A DNA stretch of 50,389 nt from Yoonia sp. (GTDB lineage Bacteria > Pseudomonadota > Alphaproteobacteria > Rhodobacterales > Rhodobacteraceae), in the NCBI RefSeq assembly GCF_030731595.1, contig NZ_JANQTS010000050.1, forward strand, positions 1-50,389, read 5' to 3'. Made by a program: the position numbers and the translations under genes. Numbering within the stretch: position 1 is the stretch's first letter; every line of letters begins with the position of its first letter. Below, piece after piece: positions 42,078 to 50,247 of this stretch. The notes below the pieces were generated by a model. It searched no databases. It was not told where the DNA came from and saw only the letters and a program-made list of their open reading frames with translations.

Positions 42078-43480
42078 CCGCCCCACATATCGCCGCCGCC
42101 ATAGAGGCGCTCTCGCATCTGGACGTTGAGACAAACCCTGCTGCGGTCAAATCGAAGAGCCGCGATTTTTTCTGGTACTCGCCGGTGCTGAAAGACCGGC
42201 TTGACGGGGTTGTGGCGGATTTCGTGGTCTCGCCCAAATCAGAGGCCGAGGTGATCGAGGTGCTCAAGACTTGCTATGACCTTGGCGTGCCCGTGACCAC
42301 ACGCGGGGCAGGCACTGGCAATTACGGTCAGGCGATGCCACTGGCGGGGGGCTGCATCCTGCATCTGCACAAGATGGCGGCGGTCAAGGAAATCCACCCC
42401 GGACGGGTCATTGTTGAACCGGGCTGCCTGCTCAAGGATATCGACGCGGCCTGCAAGGCAGACTCCGGTCAGGAAATCCGCATGTTTTCATCCACTTGGG
42501 CCACTGCAACCATTGGCGGCTTCATTGCCGGCGGCTCTGGAGGGGTGGGGTCCGTGCGCTGGGGCAGTCTGCGTGACGTGGGCAATATCATCCGGCTACG
42601 CGTGGTGACGATGGAGCAAACCCCCCGCGTGATCGAGATCACAGGCGATGATCTGCACCGCGTCAGCCATGCCTATGGCACCAACGGCATCATCACAGAA
42701 ATCGAGATACCGCTGGCTCCGGCCTACGAGTGGATCGACCTTTTCGTGACTTTCAAGGATTTCAAGGAGGCGCTGCACTACAGTTACGATCTGGCCGCTT
42801 GTGACGGGCTGCTGATCAAGCTTGCCACCGTCTTCGAGGCCCCGATTTCAAAGGACTATTTCCAGCGCGTCGCCCCCTACGTCGATGCGGATGACGCGAT
42901 GGTCGCTCTGATGGTGGCCCCGCACGCCATGCCCGGGTTCGAGACCTTTACCAAGGGTTTCCCGAATGCAAAGGTGATCTATCGGTCTGACGATCACGAT
43001 TGGGCGCGCCATCCGGGCCATGCCTTTGAATACGGCTGGAACCACACGACTTTGCGTGCGCTCAAGGTGGACCCCACGATCACCTATTTGCAGGTGGGCT
43101 ATGGTGCCGATGACCCCATTGCCTTGGTTGAAAAGATACGCGGCATCTTCTCGCCCGAGGTCTTGCAACACGTCGAAGTCACCCGCCAGCAGGGGCGTGT
43201 GGCGATGGGCGGGCTGAGCCTTGTCAAATACACGACCGAAGCGCGGCTGGACGAGATTGTCGCCCTGCACGAAGACAACGGCGCGATGATCTTCAACCCG
43301 CACCGCTATACGCTAGAGGAAGGCGGGCGGCAGTCCACCGACGAACGGCAGTTGGCATTCAAGCGCGAGGCCGACCCCAAGGGATTGCTCAACCCCGGCA
43401 AGATGATCGCATGGGATGATCCTGATTGGAGCTATGACGGCATGTATGCCTGGCCCGGACTGACAAAGGCCGCCGAATAA
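42074..43480 (+). CDS. FAD-binding (PCMH-type) oxidoreductase
   Basis: A 468-residue protein of the FAD_binding_4 / GlcD-like family. The FAD-binding PCMH domain spans about residues 50-230 (VTTRGAGTGNYGQAMPLAGG, FSSTWATATIGGFIAGGSGG), followed by a substrate-binding and cap region ending in LLNPGKMIAWDDPDW. The ATIGGFIAGG stretch is the usual pyrophosphate loop. Family members oxidise 2-hydroxy acids, alcohols or amines, and some oxidise heterocycles. Together with the two flavodoxin-fold reductases it suggests a redox step in the pathway between the deaminase- and creatininase-type hydrolyses. Confidence 0.88.
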   Translation: MTAPHIAAAIEALSHLDVETNPAAVKSKSRDFFWYSPVLKDRLDGVVADFVVSPKSEAEVIEVLKTCYDLGVPVTTRGAGTGNYGQAMPLAGGCILHLHKMAAVKEIHPGRVIVEPGCLLKDIDAACKADSGQEIRMFSSTWATATIGGFIAGGSGGVGSVRWGSLRDVGNIIRLRVVTMEQTPRVIEITGDDLHRVSHAYGTNGIITEIEIPLAPAYEWIDLFVTFKDFKEALHYSYDLAACDGLLIKLATVFEAPISKDYFQRVAPYVDADDAMVALMVAPHAMPGFETFTKGFPNAKVIYRSDDHDWARHPGHAFEYGWNHTTLRALKVDPTITYLQVGYGADDPIALVEKIRGIFSPEVLQHVEVTRQQGRVAMGGLSLVKYTTEARLDEIVALHEDNGAMIFNPHRYTLEEGGRQSTDERQLAFKREADPKGLLNPGKMIAWDDPDWSYDGMYAWPGLTKAAE

Positions 43481-44061
43481 TGCCACGCGTTCTGGTCGTC
43501 TATGCCCATCCCTGCGCCGAAAGCTTCAGCGCCGCTCTGCATGAAACGACGGTTCAGGCCCTGACGAAAGCAGGGTGGGAGGTGGATGATTGCGACCTGA
43601 ACGCAGAAGGCTTTAGCCCCGTGCTGACCGCAGAGGAACGACGCAATTACCACAATACCGAGATCAACACCGCCCCCGTGCAGGGCTATGTGGACAGGCT
43701 GCGCGCCGCTGACGCGATGGTGCTGGTTTTTCCGGTGTGGAACTTCGGCTATCCGGCAATCCTGAAAGGCTATTTCGACCGCGTGTTCATTCCCGGCGTA
43801 TCGTTCAAGCTTGAAAACGGTGGTGTCCAGGGGTGCCTGACCAATATCCGCAAACTGGCGGCGGTAACGACCTATGGGGCCACGCCCATGCGGGCCTTTC
43901 TGGCGGGTGATCCGCCGCGCAAACTGATCAAACGGGCGGTCTGGGGTGTGACCAAGCCCGGCAAGGTCCGCTATCTGGCCTTGCATGACATGAACAACGC
44001 GACAGCCGATCAACGCGGCACGTTCCTGAAAAAAGTGAGCGCGGAAATGGCGGTGTTCTGA
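43480..44061 (+). CDS. Flavodoxin-fold NAD(P)H:quinone oxidoreductase (first of tandem pair)
   Basis: A 193-residue flavodoxin-2 family protein. The FMN-phosphate region is VYAHPCAESFSAALHE, and FPVWNFGYPAILKGYFDRVF is the diagnostic segment of NQO1/KefF/MdaB-like reductases. It would transfer hydride from NAD(P)H to FMN and a quinone or other acceptor. It starts one base inside the preceding stop (TAATG), and the next gene is a paralogue that starts in the same way, so the pair probably arose by duplication. Confidence 0.9.
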   Translation: MPRVLVVYAHPCAESFSAALHETTVQALTKAGWEVDDCDLNAEGFSPVLTAEERRNYHNTEINTAPVQGYVDRLRAADAMVLVFPVWNFGYPAILKGYFDRVFIPGVSFKLENGGVQGCLTNIRKLAAVTTYGATPMRAFLAGDPPRKLIKRAVWGVTKPGKVRYLALHDMNNATADQRGTFLKKVSAEMAVF

Positions 44062-44699
44062 TGCGTGCGCTCGTCGTCTATTGCCATCCCAAAGAAGGCA
44101 GCTTCAATGCGGCGATCCGTGATCTTGTGCTGGAAAAACTGGGGCAGGCGGGTGCGGAAACGCGGCTGATTGACCTTTACGCCATGGGTTTCCAGCCGGT
44201 GCTGACACCCGACGAATGGACCGGCTACGAGGACGCGCCGACAAATCGCGCACCGGTTGCCGAGCATTGCGACGACCTCAAATGGTGCGACACGCTGATC
44301 TTTGTCTATCCCACTTGGTGGTATGGCCTGCCTGCGATGCTCAAGGGCTGGCTGGACAGAGTGATGCTGCCCGATGTGGCCTTTATGATGCCTGATGCGC
44401 AGAACGAGACTATTCGCCCCGGGCTGCTGCACATCGACAAACTGGGCGTTTTCACGACCTGCGGTGCAAGCTGGTGGCTGACCTTCTTTGTCGGCGCACC
44501 CGGCAAGCGCACGCTACTGCGCGGTGTGGGTCTGCTGCTGCGTCCGCGCGCCAAAAAGGTGTTTGCTGCTCATTTCCTGATGGACAGTTCGACCGCGGCC
44601 AGCCGCGCCAAGCATCTGGCGCGCGTCGCGCGCAAAATGGATCAATTGATCGGCACCAAATCCAGCCCCGCCCCCCAACACACAGAGGTCACATCATGA
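44061..44699 (+). CDS. Flavodoxin-fold NAD(P)H:quinone oxidoreductase (second of tandem pair)
   Basis: A 212-residue paralogue of the preceding gene, with VYCHPKEGSFNAAIRD and VYPTWWYGLPAMLKGWLDRV. It is about 20 residues longer, with a basic segment (LLLRPRAKKVF) and a hydrophobic patch (GASWWLTFFVGAPG) not matched in the first copy, so the two may use different acceptors or form a heteromer. Its stop overlaps the creatininase-family start (ATGA). Confidence 0.9.
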   Translation: MRALVVYCHPKEGSFNAAIRDLVLEKLGQAGAETRLIDLYAMGFQPVLTPDEWTGYEDAPTNRAPVAEHCDDLKWCDTLIFVYPTWWYGLPAMLKGWLDRVMLPDVAFMMPDAQNETIRPGLLHIDKLGVFTTCGASWWLTFFVGAPGKRTLLRGVGLLLRPRAKKVFAAHFLMDSSTAASRAKHLARVARKMDQLIGTKSSPAPQHTEVTS

Positions 44700-45490
44700 C
44701 AGCCCGCGACTGGAAAGACTTCCGCGCCCCCGAGTTTCTGGACATCGACCCCATGCGCACCATCGCCGTGCTTCCCACAGCCGCGATTGAACAACACGGG
44801 CCGCATCTGCCTGTGGGCACTGATACGATCATCAACGAAGGTCTGCTGGACGCGCTCAAATCCCAATGCCCCGACGATCTGCATTTGCGGTTGATACCGG
44901 TGCAGACCGTGGGCAAATCCAACGAACATCTCTGGGCTGCTGGCACGCTGACATTGACGGCCGAGACCGCACTGAAGGCTTGGGTCGAGATCGGGTTGTC
45001 GGTGGCGCGCGCTGGCATCCGCAAGATGCTGATCGTGAACAGCCACGGCGGCAATACCGATCTGATCTCGATTGTCGCGCGCGAGCTGCGGGTCAGGGCG
45101 GGCATGTATGTGGTGCGCACCGGTTGGGGCGCTTACGGGTTGCCAGAGGGCCTTTACGGGGATCAGGAACGCGGTTTCGGCATTCACGGCGGGGATGTGG
45201 AAACATCGCTCGTGCTGCATTTTCGGCCAGAGACAGTGGATATGGCGGCGGCACAGGATTTCCGGTCGTCCGCTGAAACGACGCTGATCCCGCCGGTGGG
45301 TCCGGTGGCCTATGGCTGGATCGCCTCTGATGTGAACCCGCATGGGGTGGTGGGCGAGGCGCATCTTGCGACGCCGGACAAAGGGGCGGCTACAGCGGAT
45401 AAAATGGTCACGGATATGATCGGCCTGCTGCGCAAGATCGAAGCGACCCCACTGGAGAGTTTCGCGCCCGTGAACGCGCCCTTTACCTGA
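44696..45490 (+). CDS. Creatininase-family amidohydrolase
   Basis: A 264-residue metal-dependent amidohydrolase. The family motif PTAAIEQHGPHLPVGTDT supplies Glu32, His34 and Asp43 as metal ligands, and NSHGGNTDLIS and IHGGDVETSLVLHF supply the remaining His and Glu. Family members open creatinine, deformylate formamidopyrimidines (FAPy) or trim peptides. At the end of this operon it is likely to hydrolyse an amide or lactam formed by the preceding steps. ATG 44696 (GAGGT upstream, ATGA overlap) is preferred to the far upstream start at 44474. Confidence 0.93.
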   Translation: MTARDWKDFRAPEFLDIDPMRTIAVLPTAAIEQHGPHLPVGTDTIINEGLLDALKSQCPDDLHLRLIPVQTVGKSNEHLWAAGTLTLTAETALKAWVEIGLSVARAGIRKMLIVNSHGGNTDLISIVARELRVRAGMYVVRTGWGAYGLPEGLYGDQERGFGIHGGDVETSLVLHFRPETVDMAAAQDFRSSAETTLIPPVGPVAYGWIASDVNPHGVVGEAHLATPDKGAATADKMVTDMIGLLRKIEATPLESFAPVNAPFT

Positions 45491-45504
45491 GGTGGGACAG
45501 GAAC

Positions 45505-45525
45505 CAAGGACCGCATCAGTCCTTG
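45505..45525 (+). terminator. Weak stem-loop after the heterocycle operon
   Basis: CAAGGAC and GTCCTTG are perfect 7-bp arms around a 7-nt loop, 15 nt past the creatininase-family stop. The absence of a T-run makes it a weak candidate terminator. The remaining 117 bp up to the next gene should hold the promoter of the polyamine-type operon, but I cannot place it with confidence. Confidence 0.35.
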
Positions 45526-45642
45526 ACCAGTGGAACGGGGCGGCAAAAATCCTTCTTGTGACTGCTCGAGAGCGACTGGTGTTGTAAAGTCATCAATCAA
45601 CTGTTTAGGTGTTCGAAGCCACTGGGGAGTGCTCGCGCTGAT

Positions 45643-46734
45643 ATGAAGGACCTTGAAACAGATACATTTCTTCGTTTCGACAATGTGAAGAAAAGCTATG
45701 ACCAAAAGAATCTGGTCGTAAAGGGCTTTGATATGGACGTGAAGCAGGGTGAGTTCATTACCCTTCTCGGTCCGTCAGGCTCTGGTAAAACGACAGTTCT
45801 GATGATGCTTGCCGGATTTGAAAGTGTCACCTCAGGCGATATCGCTATCAGTGGTCAATCGATAAACAAAACCGCTCCGAACAAGCGCAACATCGGCATG
45901 GTCTTCCAGAACTACGCCTTGTTCCCGCATATGACGGTGGCTGAAAATCTCGCCTACCCTTTGAGTGTGCGCAAGATGCCGAAGGCCGAAATAAAAGAGC
46001 GCGTCGCGCAGTATCTTGCACTGGTCGAGTTGTCAGATTTTGGCAATCGTCGCCCCGGACAACTGTCGGGCGGTCAAAAGCAACGTGTTGCCTTGGCGCG
46101 TGCGATGATTTTCCAACCCTCGCTGATCTTGATGGATGAACCCCTTGGTGCGCTGGACAAGAACCTGCGCGAACAGATGCAATTTGAAATCACGCGTCTG
46201 CACAAGCAGATCGGATTCACTGTCATCTACGTCACCCACGACCAGACCGAGGCCCTGTCGATGTCTGACCGCATTGCTGTGTTCAACGATGGCGTTGTGC
46301 AGCAATGTGCGCCTCCGTCCGAGCTTTATGAGCGGCCCGTGAATGCTTTTGTCGCTGATTTTATCGGTGAAAACAACTTTATAGCGGGTGAAGTTACACG
46401 AACGGCTGATGGCTTCGCAAAGGTGAAAACGGACGCGGGTACAATTGCTGCGCGTCCGGCAGAGGGGCTCAGGGATGGTGCGGCATGCCGCGTTTCGATC
46501 CGTCCGGAGAAACTGTTTATTCATCCCACAGACCATGCGTATGACAACGCCCTGACGGTGAAGTTCAACACGCGCATCTACGTTGGTGATTTCATTCGCT
46601 ACTATTTCGAACTGCCCGACGGTACGGATATTATCGTCAAGGTTCTGAACGATTTAGCCGCACCTGAATTTGACGAAGGTGCGCAAGCCCAGCTTCTTTC
46701 GCTGGCGAAAGATTGCACCGCCTTTCCAGCGTGA
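45643..46734 (+). CDS. Spermidine/putrescine-type ABC transporter ATPase, PotA-like
   Basis: A 363-residue nucleotide-binding subunit with Walker A GPSGSGKTTVLMML, signature LSGGQKQRVALARAM, Walker B LILMDEPLGALD, H-loop YVTHDQTEAL and a C-terminal TOBE domain (CRVSIRPEKLFIHP). These are typical of PotA/FbpC-like importers for polyamines and related cations. It opens a four-gene operon in the order A-D-B-C. Its wording is less G+C-rich than the 5-22 kb region by eye. Confidence 0.93.
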   Translation: MKDLETDTFLRFDNVKKSYDQKNLVVKGFDMDVKQGEFITLLGPSGSGKTTVLMMLAGFESVTSGDIAISGQSINKTAPNKRNIGMVFQNYALFPHMTVAENLAYPLSVRKMPKAEIKERVAQYLALVELSDFGNRRPGQLSGGQKQRVALARAMIFQPSLILMDEPLGALDKNLREQMQFEITRLHKQIGFTVIYVTHDQTEALSMSDRIAVFNDGVVQQCAPPSELYERPVNAFVADFIGENNFIAGEVTRTADGFAKVKTDAGTIAARPAEGLRDGAACRVSIRPEKLFIHPTDHAYDNALTVKFNTRIYVGDFIRYYFELPDGTDIIVKVLNDLAAPEFDEGAQAQLLSLAKDCTAFPA

Positions 46735-46795
46735 AAGGCGACCTCAGGGCAAACCGGGGCTCTGCAAATCACCCGGATATGACAAGGAGAAACCG

Positions 46796-47842
46796 ATGAG
46801 AAAACATCTGACGTTACTGGCCACGACCGCGGCGCTGACTGCCAGCCCGCTTGTGGCGCAAGACCTGACGGTCACATCATTTGGCGGGGCTTATGGCGCT
46901 GCACAAATGGAACATATGATCGCGCCTTTCATGGCTGAAACCGGCGTGAATGTCCTGTTCGAAGACTACGGCGGTGGCATCGCCGAGATGAAGGCACAAG
47001 TCGAAGCTGGCAATATCCTGTGGGACGTGGTCGACGTCGAAGTGATCGACCTCGAGCGTGCCTGCGCGGAAGGCTATCTTGAAGTGATCGACCAAAGCGT
47101 GCTGCCTGCCGGCGACGATGGGGTTGCGGCTGCGGATGATTTCATCCCCGATGCTTTGGCCAATGAATGTGGCGTCGGCAATATTGTTTGGTCCATTGTC
47201 TTTGCGACAAACACGACCAACGGACCTGGTCCGCAGACGATCGCAGAGTTCTTTGACGTCGAAGCCTTTCCAGGCAACCGTGGTTTGCGCAAGCGTCCAC
47301 AGGTCAATATGGAATGGGCGCTGATCGCCGACGGCGTGGCGCCAGAGGACGTCTATGAAACACTGGCGACCGAAGAAGGGCAGGCGCGCGCATTTGCCAA
47401 GCTCGACACCATCAAGGAAAACATCGTTTGGTACGATAGCTGGTCGCAAGCCCCCGTTCTGCTGAATGACGGTGGCGCCGCTATGGTGCAATCTGCCAAC
47501 GGCCGTATCTTTGCCGCGATCCAAGATGATGGCGCCCCGTTTGAGATTGTTTGGGACAGCCATGTCTACGACCTTGACGTCTGGGCGATCATGAAGGGTA
47601 CAGAGAACTTGGATCTGGCCATGGACTTTATTAAGTTTGCAACGCGCACTGTGCCGCTATCGGGCATGCAAGATGTGGCTTATGGTCCAACGCGTCTTTC
47701 TGCACAGGCGCTTCTGCCTGAGAGCATCAAGCAAGATCTGCCAACAGCGCACCTTGAGCAAGGCCTGAAAGCCGATGGTATCTTCTGGGCTGACTTTGGC
47801 GAGAGCCTTGGTGAAAAGTTCAACGAATGGCTGCTGCAATAA
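46796..47842 (+). CDS. Spermidine/putrescine-type ABC transporter substrate-binding protein, PotD-like
   Basis: A 348-residue binding protein with a Sec signal peptide (cleavage likely LVA|QD after residue 21). The mature start LTVTSFGGAYGAAQMEHMIAP and VLFEDYGGGIAEMKAQVEAGN match the PotD-like/SBP_bac_8 group of roseobacters, and VEVIDLERACAEGYLE follows. ATG 46796 lies behind AAGGAG at six nt; the open frame from 46670 overlaps potA and is rejected. Ligand could be a polyamine or a related amine or organic acid. A 13-bp stem-loop follows the stop. Confidence 0.92.
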   Translation: MRKHLTLLATTAALTASPLVAQDLTVTSFGGAYGAAQMEHMIAPFMAETGVNVLFEDYGGGIAEMKAQVEAGNILWDVVDVEVIDLERACAEGYLEVIDQSVLPAGDDGVAAADDFIPDALANECGVGNIVWSIVFATNTTNGPGPQTIAEFFDVEAFPGNRGLRKRPQVNMEWALIADGVAPEDVYETLATEEGQARAFAKLDTIKENIVWYDSWSQAPVLLNDGGAAMVQSANGRIFAAIQDDGAPFEIVWDSHVYDLDVWAIMKGTENLDLAMDFIKFATRTVPLSGMQDVAYGPTRLSAQALLPESIKQDLPTAHLEQGLKADGIFWADFGESLGEKFNEWLLQ

Positions 47843-47848
47843 GCAGCC

Positions 47849-47877
47849 TTCCCCGCGCCGGTATCCGGCGCGGGGAA
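47849..47877 (+). terminator. Intercistronic stem-loop after the PotD-like gene
   Basis: TTCCCCGCGCCGG (47849-47861) and CCGGCGCGGGGAA (47865-47877) are perfect 13-bp arms around TAT, the strongest hairpin of the window. It lies between the binding-protein stop and the permease start, without a T-run. Confidence 0.78.
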
Positions 47878-47896
47878 TACTTGAAAATAGCATCAC

Positions 47897-49138
47897 ATGA
47901 CCAACATCTCCCAAACTCTTGCCCCTGAGGACGCGCGCAATGCCGCGCGTGAAGTGCGCAGGCAGCGCCTGAAAGCGTTTCTTTTTGTGGTGCCTTTGCT
48001 GGTCTTTCTGATCTTTGCCTTCGTCGCACCGATCACGACGATGCTGTACCGCAGTATCTACAACCCGACAGTTGCAAACCTCGTGCCGGAGACTTTGACA
48101 GCTCTTGAGGATTGGTCTGGCGAAGGTGTGCCGGATGATGCGGTTTTGATTCAATTTGCCACCGACATGAAGCGCATGGCGAATGACCGCACGTCCGGTC
48201 AGCTTGCCGATGAAATCAACCGCGCTTTGCCGGGGATGTCGAGCGTCACAAAATCTACGGCGCGTGACCTGCGCCGCGTTGAAGATACCGACATCGCAAC
48301 GAACGGGGCTGCTTTGCTGCTTGAGGCTGACGATCGTTGGGGCGAAGCTGCAACTTGGCGGGCCATACGGGATGCGGGGGCGATCTATTCAGCCAGCTAC
48401 TACCTGACATCCGTTGACCTTGAACGCGATAGAGACGGCAATATCGTCCAGCGTGACACGCAGATTTACGTGCAGCTTTACACCAAAACCCTGAAGATGG
48501 CGCTTATCATCACCGGATTGACGATCATCTTGGGCTATCCGCTCGCCTTTTTCATGGCACATGCGTCAAGCGGTCTGGCAAATTTTCTGATGGTGTTTGT
48601 CCTGCTGCCCTTTTGGACGTCGCTTTTGGTGCGCACAACCGCCTGGATTGCCTTGCTACAAACGGGTGGCGTGGTGAATTCAACCCTGCAATGGCTAGGT
48701 ATCATCGATGAACCGCTCGAGCTTTTGTACAACGAATTTTCGACGATCCTCGCGATGACGCATATCCTGCTGCCATTCATGGTCTTGCCCCTTTACGCCG
48801 TGATGCGTGGGATCGACAGCAGCTTTATGCGCGCCGCGATTTCCATGGGAAGCTCGCCACTCGGGGCATGGTCCAAGATCTATCTGCCCATGAGTTTGCC
48901 GGGCCTTTCTGCGGGAGCGCTCTTGGTGTTTATCATCTCGATCGGCTATTACATCACGCCAGCCTTGGTCGGCGGCACGGATGGGCAAATGATCTCGAAC
49001 ATCATCGCTTTCCACATGCAAGTGTCCAACAACTGGGAACTCGCAGCGGCTTTGGGGTCCCTTCTTCTGTTGCTGATTTTGGTTCTTTACTGGTTGTTCG
49101 ACCGCTTCGTCGGCACCGACAACTTGAAGCTGGGATAG
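47897..49138 (+). CDS. Spermidine/putrescine-type ABC transporter permease, PotB-like, with large periplasmic insertion
   Basis: A 413-residue permease, well above the ~290 residues usual for PotB. TM1 (about 27-50) is followed by an insertion of about 130 residues (56-190), rich in charged and helical stretches such as DMKRMANDRTSGQLADEINRAL, before TM2 at about 198. The remaining five helices and the EAA loop MRAAISMGSSPLGAWSKIYLPMSLPG are standard. The insertion must face the periplasm and may contact the binding protein. The next gene follows after 3 nt. Confidence 0.92.
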   Translation: MTNISQTLAPEDARNAAREVRRQRLKAFLFVVPLLVFLIFAFVAPITTMLYRSIYNPTVANLVPETLTALEDWSGEGVPDDAVLIQFATDMKRMANDRTSGQLADEINRALPGMSSVTKSTARDLRRVEDTDIATNGAALLLEADDRWGEAATWRAIRDAGAIYSASYYLTSVDLERDRDGNIVQRDTQIYVQLYTKTLKMALIITGLTIILGYPLAFFMAHASSGLANFLMVFVLLPFWTSLLVRTTAWIALLQTGGVVNSTLQWLGIIDEPLELLYNEFSTILAMTHILLPFMVLPLYAVMRGIDSSFMRAAISMGSSPLGAWSKIYLPMSLPGLSAGALLVFIISIGYYITPALVGGTDGQMISNIIAFHMQVSNNWELAAALGSLLLLLILVLYWLFDRFVGTDNLKLG

Positions 49139-49141
49139 ATC

Positions 49142-49990
49142 ATGAAGCGCTTTCCAGAGTATTATTCGTTCTGGCATATTGCAGGTCACTATGGTCTGCG
49201 GGTCACCGCATTCGTGGTGCTGATCTTTTTGATGCTGCCAATCATCGTCATCATGCCCTTGTCGTTCAACGCAGAGCCATTCTTTACCTTTACCGAAGGT
49301 ATGCTGTCACTTGATCCCGAGGCCTATTCGATGCGCTGGTATCAAGCGATTGTCGACGATCAGAAATGGCTCATTGCGATCCGCAACAGTTTTGTTGTGG
49401 GTATCGCCGCGGCATTGATTGCGACGATCCTTGGCACAATGGCCGCTGTTGGATTGGCGTCCCCCTGGATGCCCTATAAACGGGTGATCACAGCGCTATT
49501 GCTGTCGCCAATGATCATCCCGTTGATCATTATCGCGGCGGGGATGTTCTTTTTCTACACGCAGTTCAATCTGGTCGGCACCTTCACCGGTCTGATCATC
49601 GCTCACGCCGCCCTTGGCGTGCCATTCGTCATCATTACGGTCACCGCGACCCTGAGTGGTTTTGACCGTTCGCTCTATGTCGCGGGCCTGAGCCTTGGAG
49701 CCTCGCCGATAAAAGTGTTTTGGGACGTGGTGATCCCGTTGATCCGCCCCGGCGTGATTTCCGGCGGGCTCTTCGCATTCGTGACGTCCTTTGACGAAGT
49801 CGTCTTGGTGCTGTTCCTTGCCGGACCGGAACAGCGGACAATCCCGCGTCAGATGTTTTCTGGACTGCGCGAACAGATCAATCCAACGATCTTGGCCGTA
49901 GCAACGCTTCTGGTCGTGCTTTCTGCGGCAATGCTTTTCACCCTAGAGGCTCTGCGCCGCCGATCTGTGCGATTGGGTGGAACGGGATGA
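49142..49990 (+). CDS. Spermidine/putrescine-type ABC transporter permease, PotC-like
   Basis: A 282-residue inner-membrane permease of normal length with about six helices and the EAA loop LYVAGLSLGASPIKVFWDVVIPLIRPG. It completes the importer with the PotB-like protein. No clear terminator is seen between its stop and the IS remnant that begins 23 bp later. Confidence 0.94.
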   Translation: MKRFPEYYSFWHIAGHYGLRVTAFVVLIFLMLPIIVIMPLSFNAEPFFTFTEGMLSLDPEAYSMRWYQAIVDDQKWLIAIRNSFVVGIAAALIATILGTMAAVGLASPWMPYKRVITALLLSPMIIPLIIIAAGMFFFYTQFNLVGTFTGLIIAHAALGVPFVIITVTATLSGFDRSLYVAGLSLGASPIKVFWDVVIPLIRPGVISGGLFAFVTSFDEVVLVLFLAGPEQRTIPRQMFSGLREQINPTILAVATLLVVLSAAMLFTLEALRRRSVRLGGTG

Positions 49991-50013
49991 CCCGTAGGCT
50001 GACCCGCAAATAA

Positions 50014-50247
50014 ATGGCTGATAATTTGGGTGTCGGAGTGTCGATGCTGAACAGATGGGTTACACCTTATCCTCAAGGATGCGCGGGACATCCCAAAAGA
50101 GCGACGCAGTTCTTTGCAAGACCAAAGCCCAGAGGTCTAGGGGTGAAGACGATAGAAAAGATCACATGGGCCATCCGCGGAAGCCTTAGTCCTGTGAACA
50201 TTGATCTATTGGCTGCACATCCAATGTCTTGCGCCGTGCCCGGTTGA
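50014..50247 (+). pseudogene. Decayed IS3-family transposase OrfA fragment
   Basis: The start ADNLGVGVSMLNRWV resembles the helix-turn-helix of IS3-type OrfA proteins (DLGVGxSTLxRWV), and HPKRATQFFARPKP resembles their C-terminal end (KKATQFFASQKP). About 45 residues that normally lie between these are missing, and an in-frame TAA directly precedes the first codon, so the N-terminus is lost too. The rest of the frame (from GLGVKTIEKITW on) is not recognised. No OrfB or terminal repeats are visible in the window. Confidence 0.55.

Noticed and set aside
45582-45596. TTGTAAAGTCATCAA upstream of the PotA-like gene as a third copy of the 16-bp element.
   Set aside because: Only the first ten bases are similar to the reverse complement of the element and the second half-site is missing; it may be chance.
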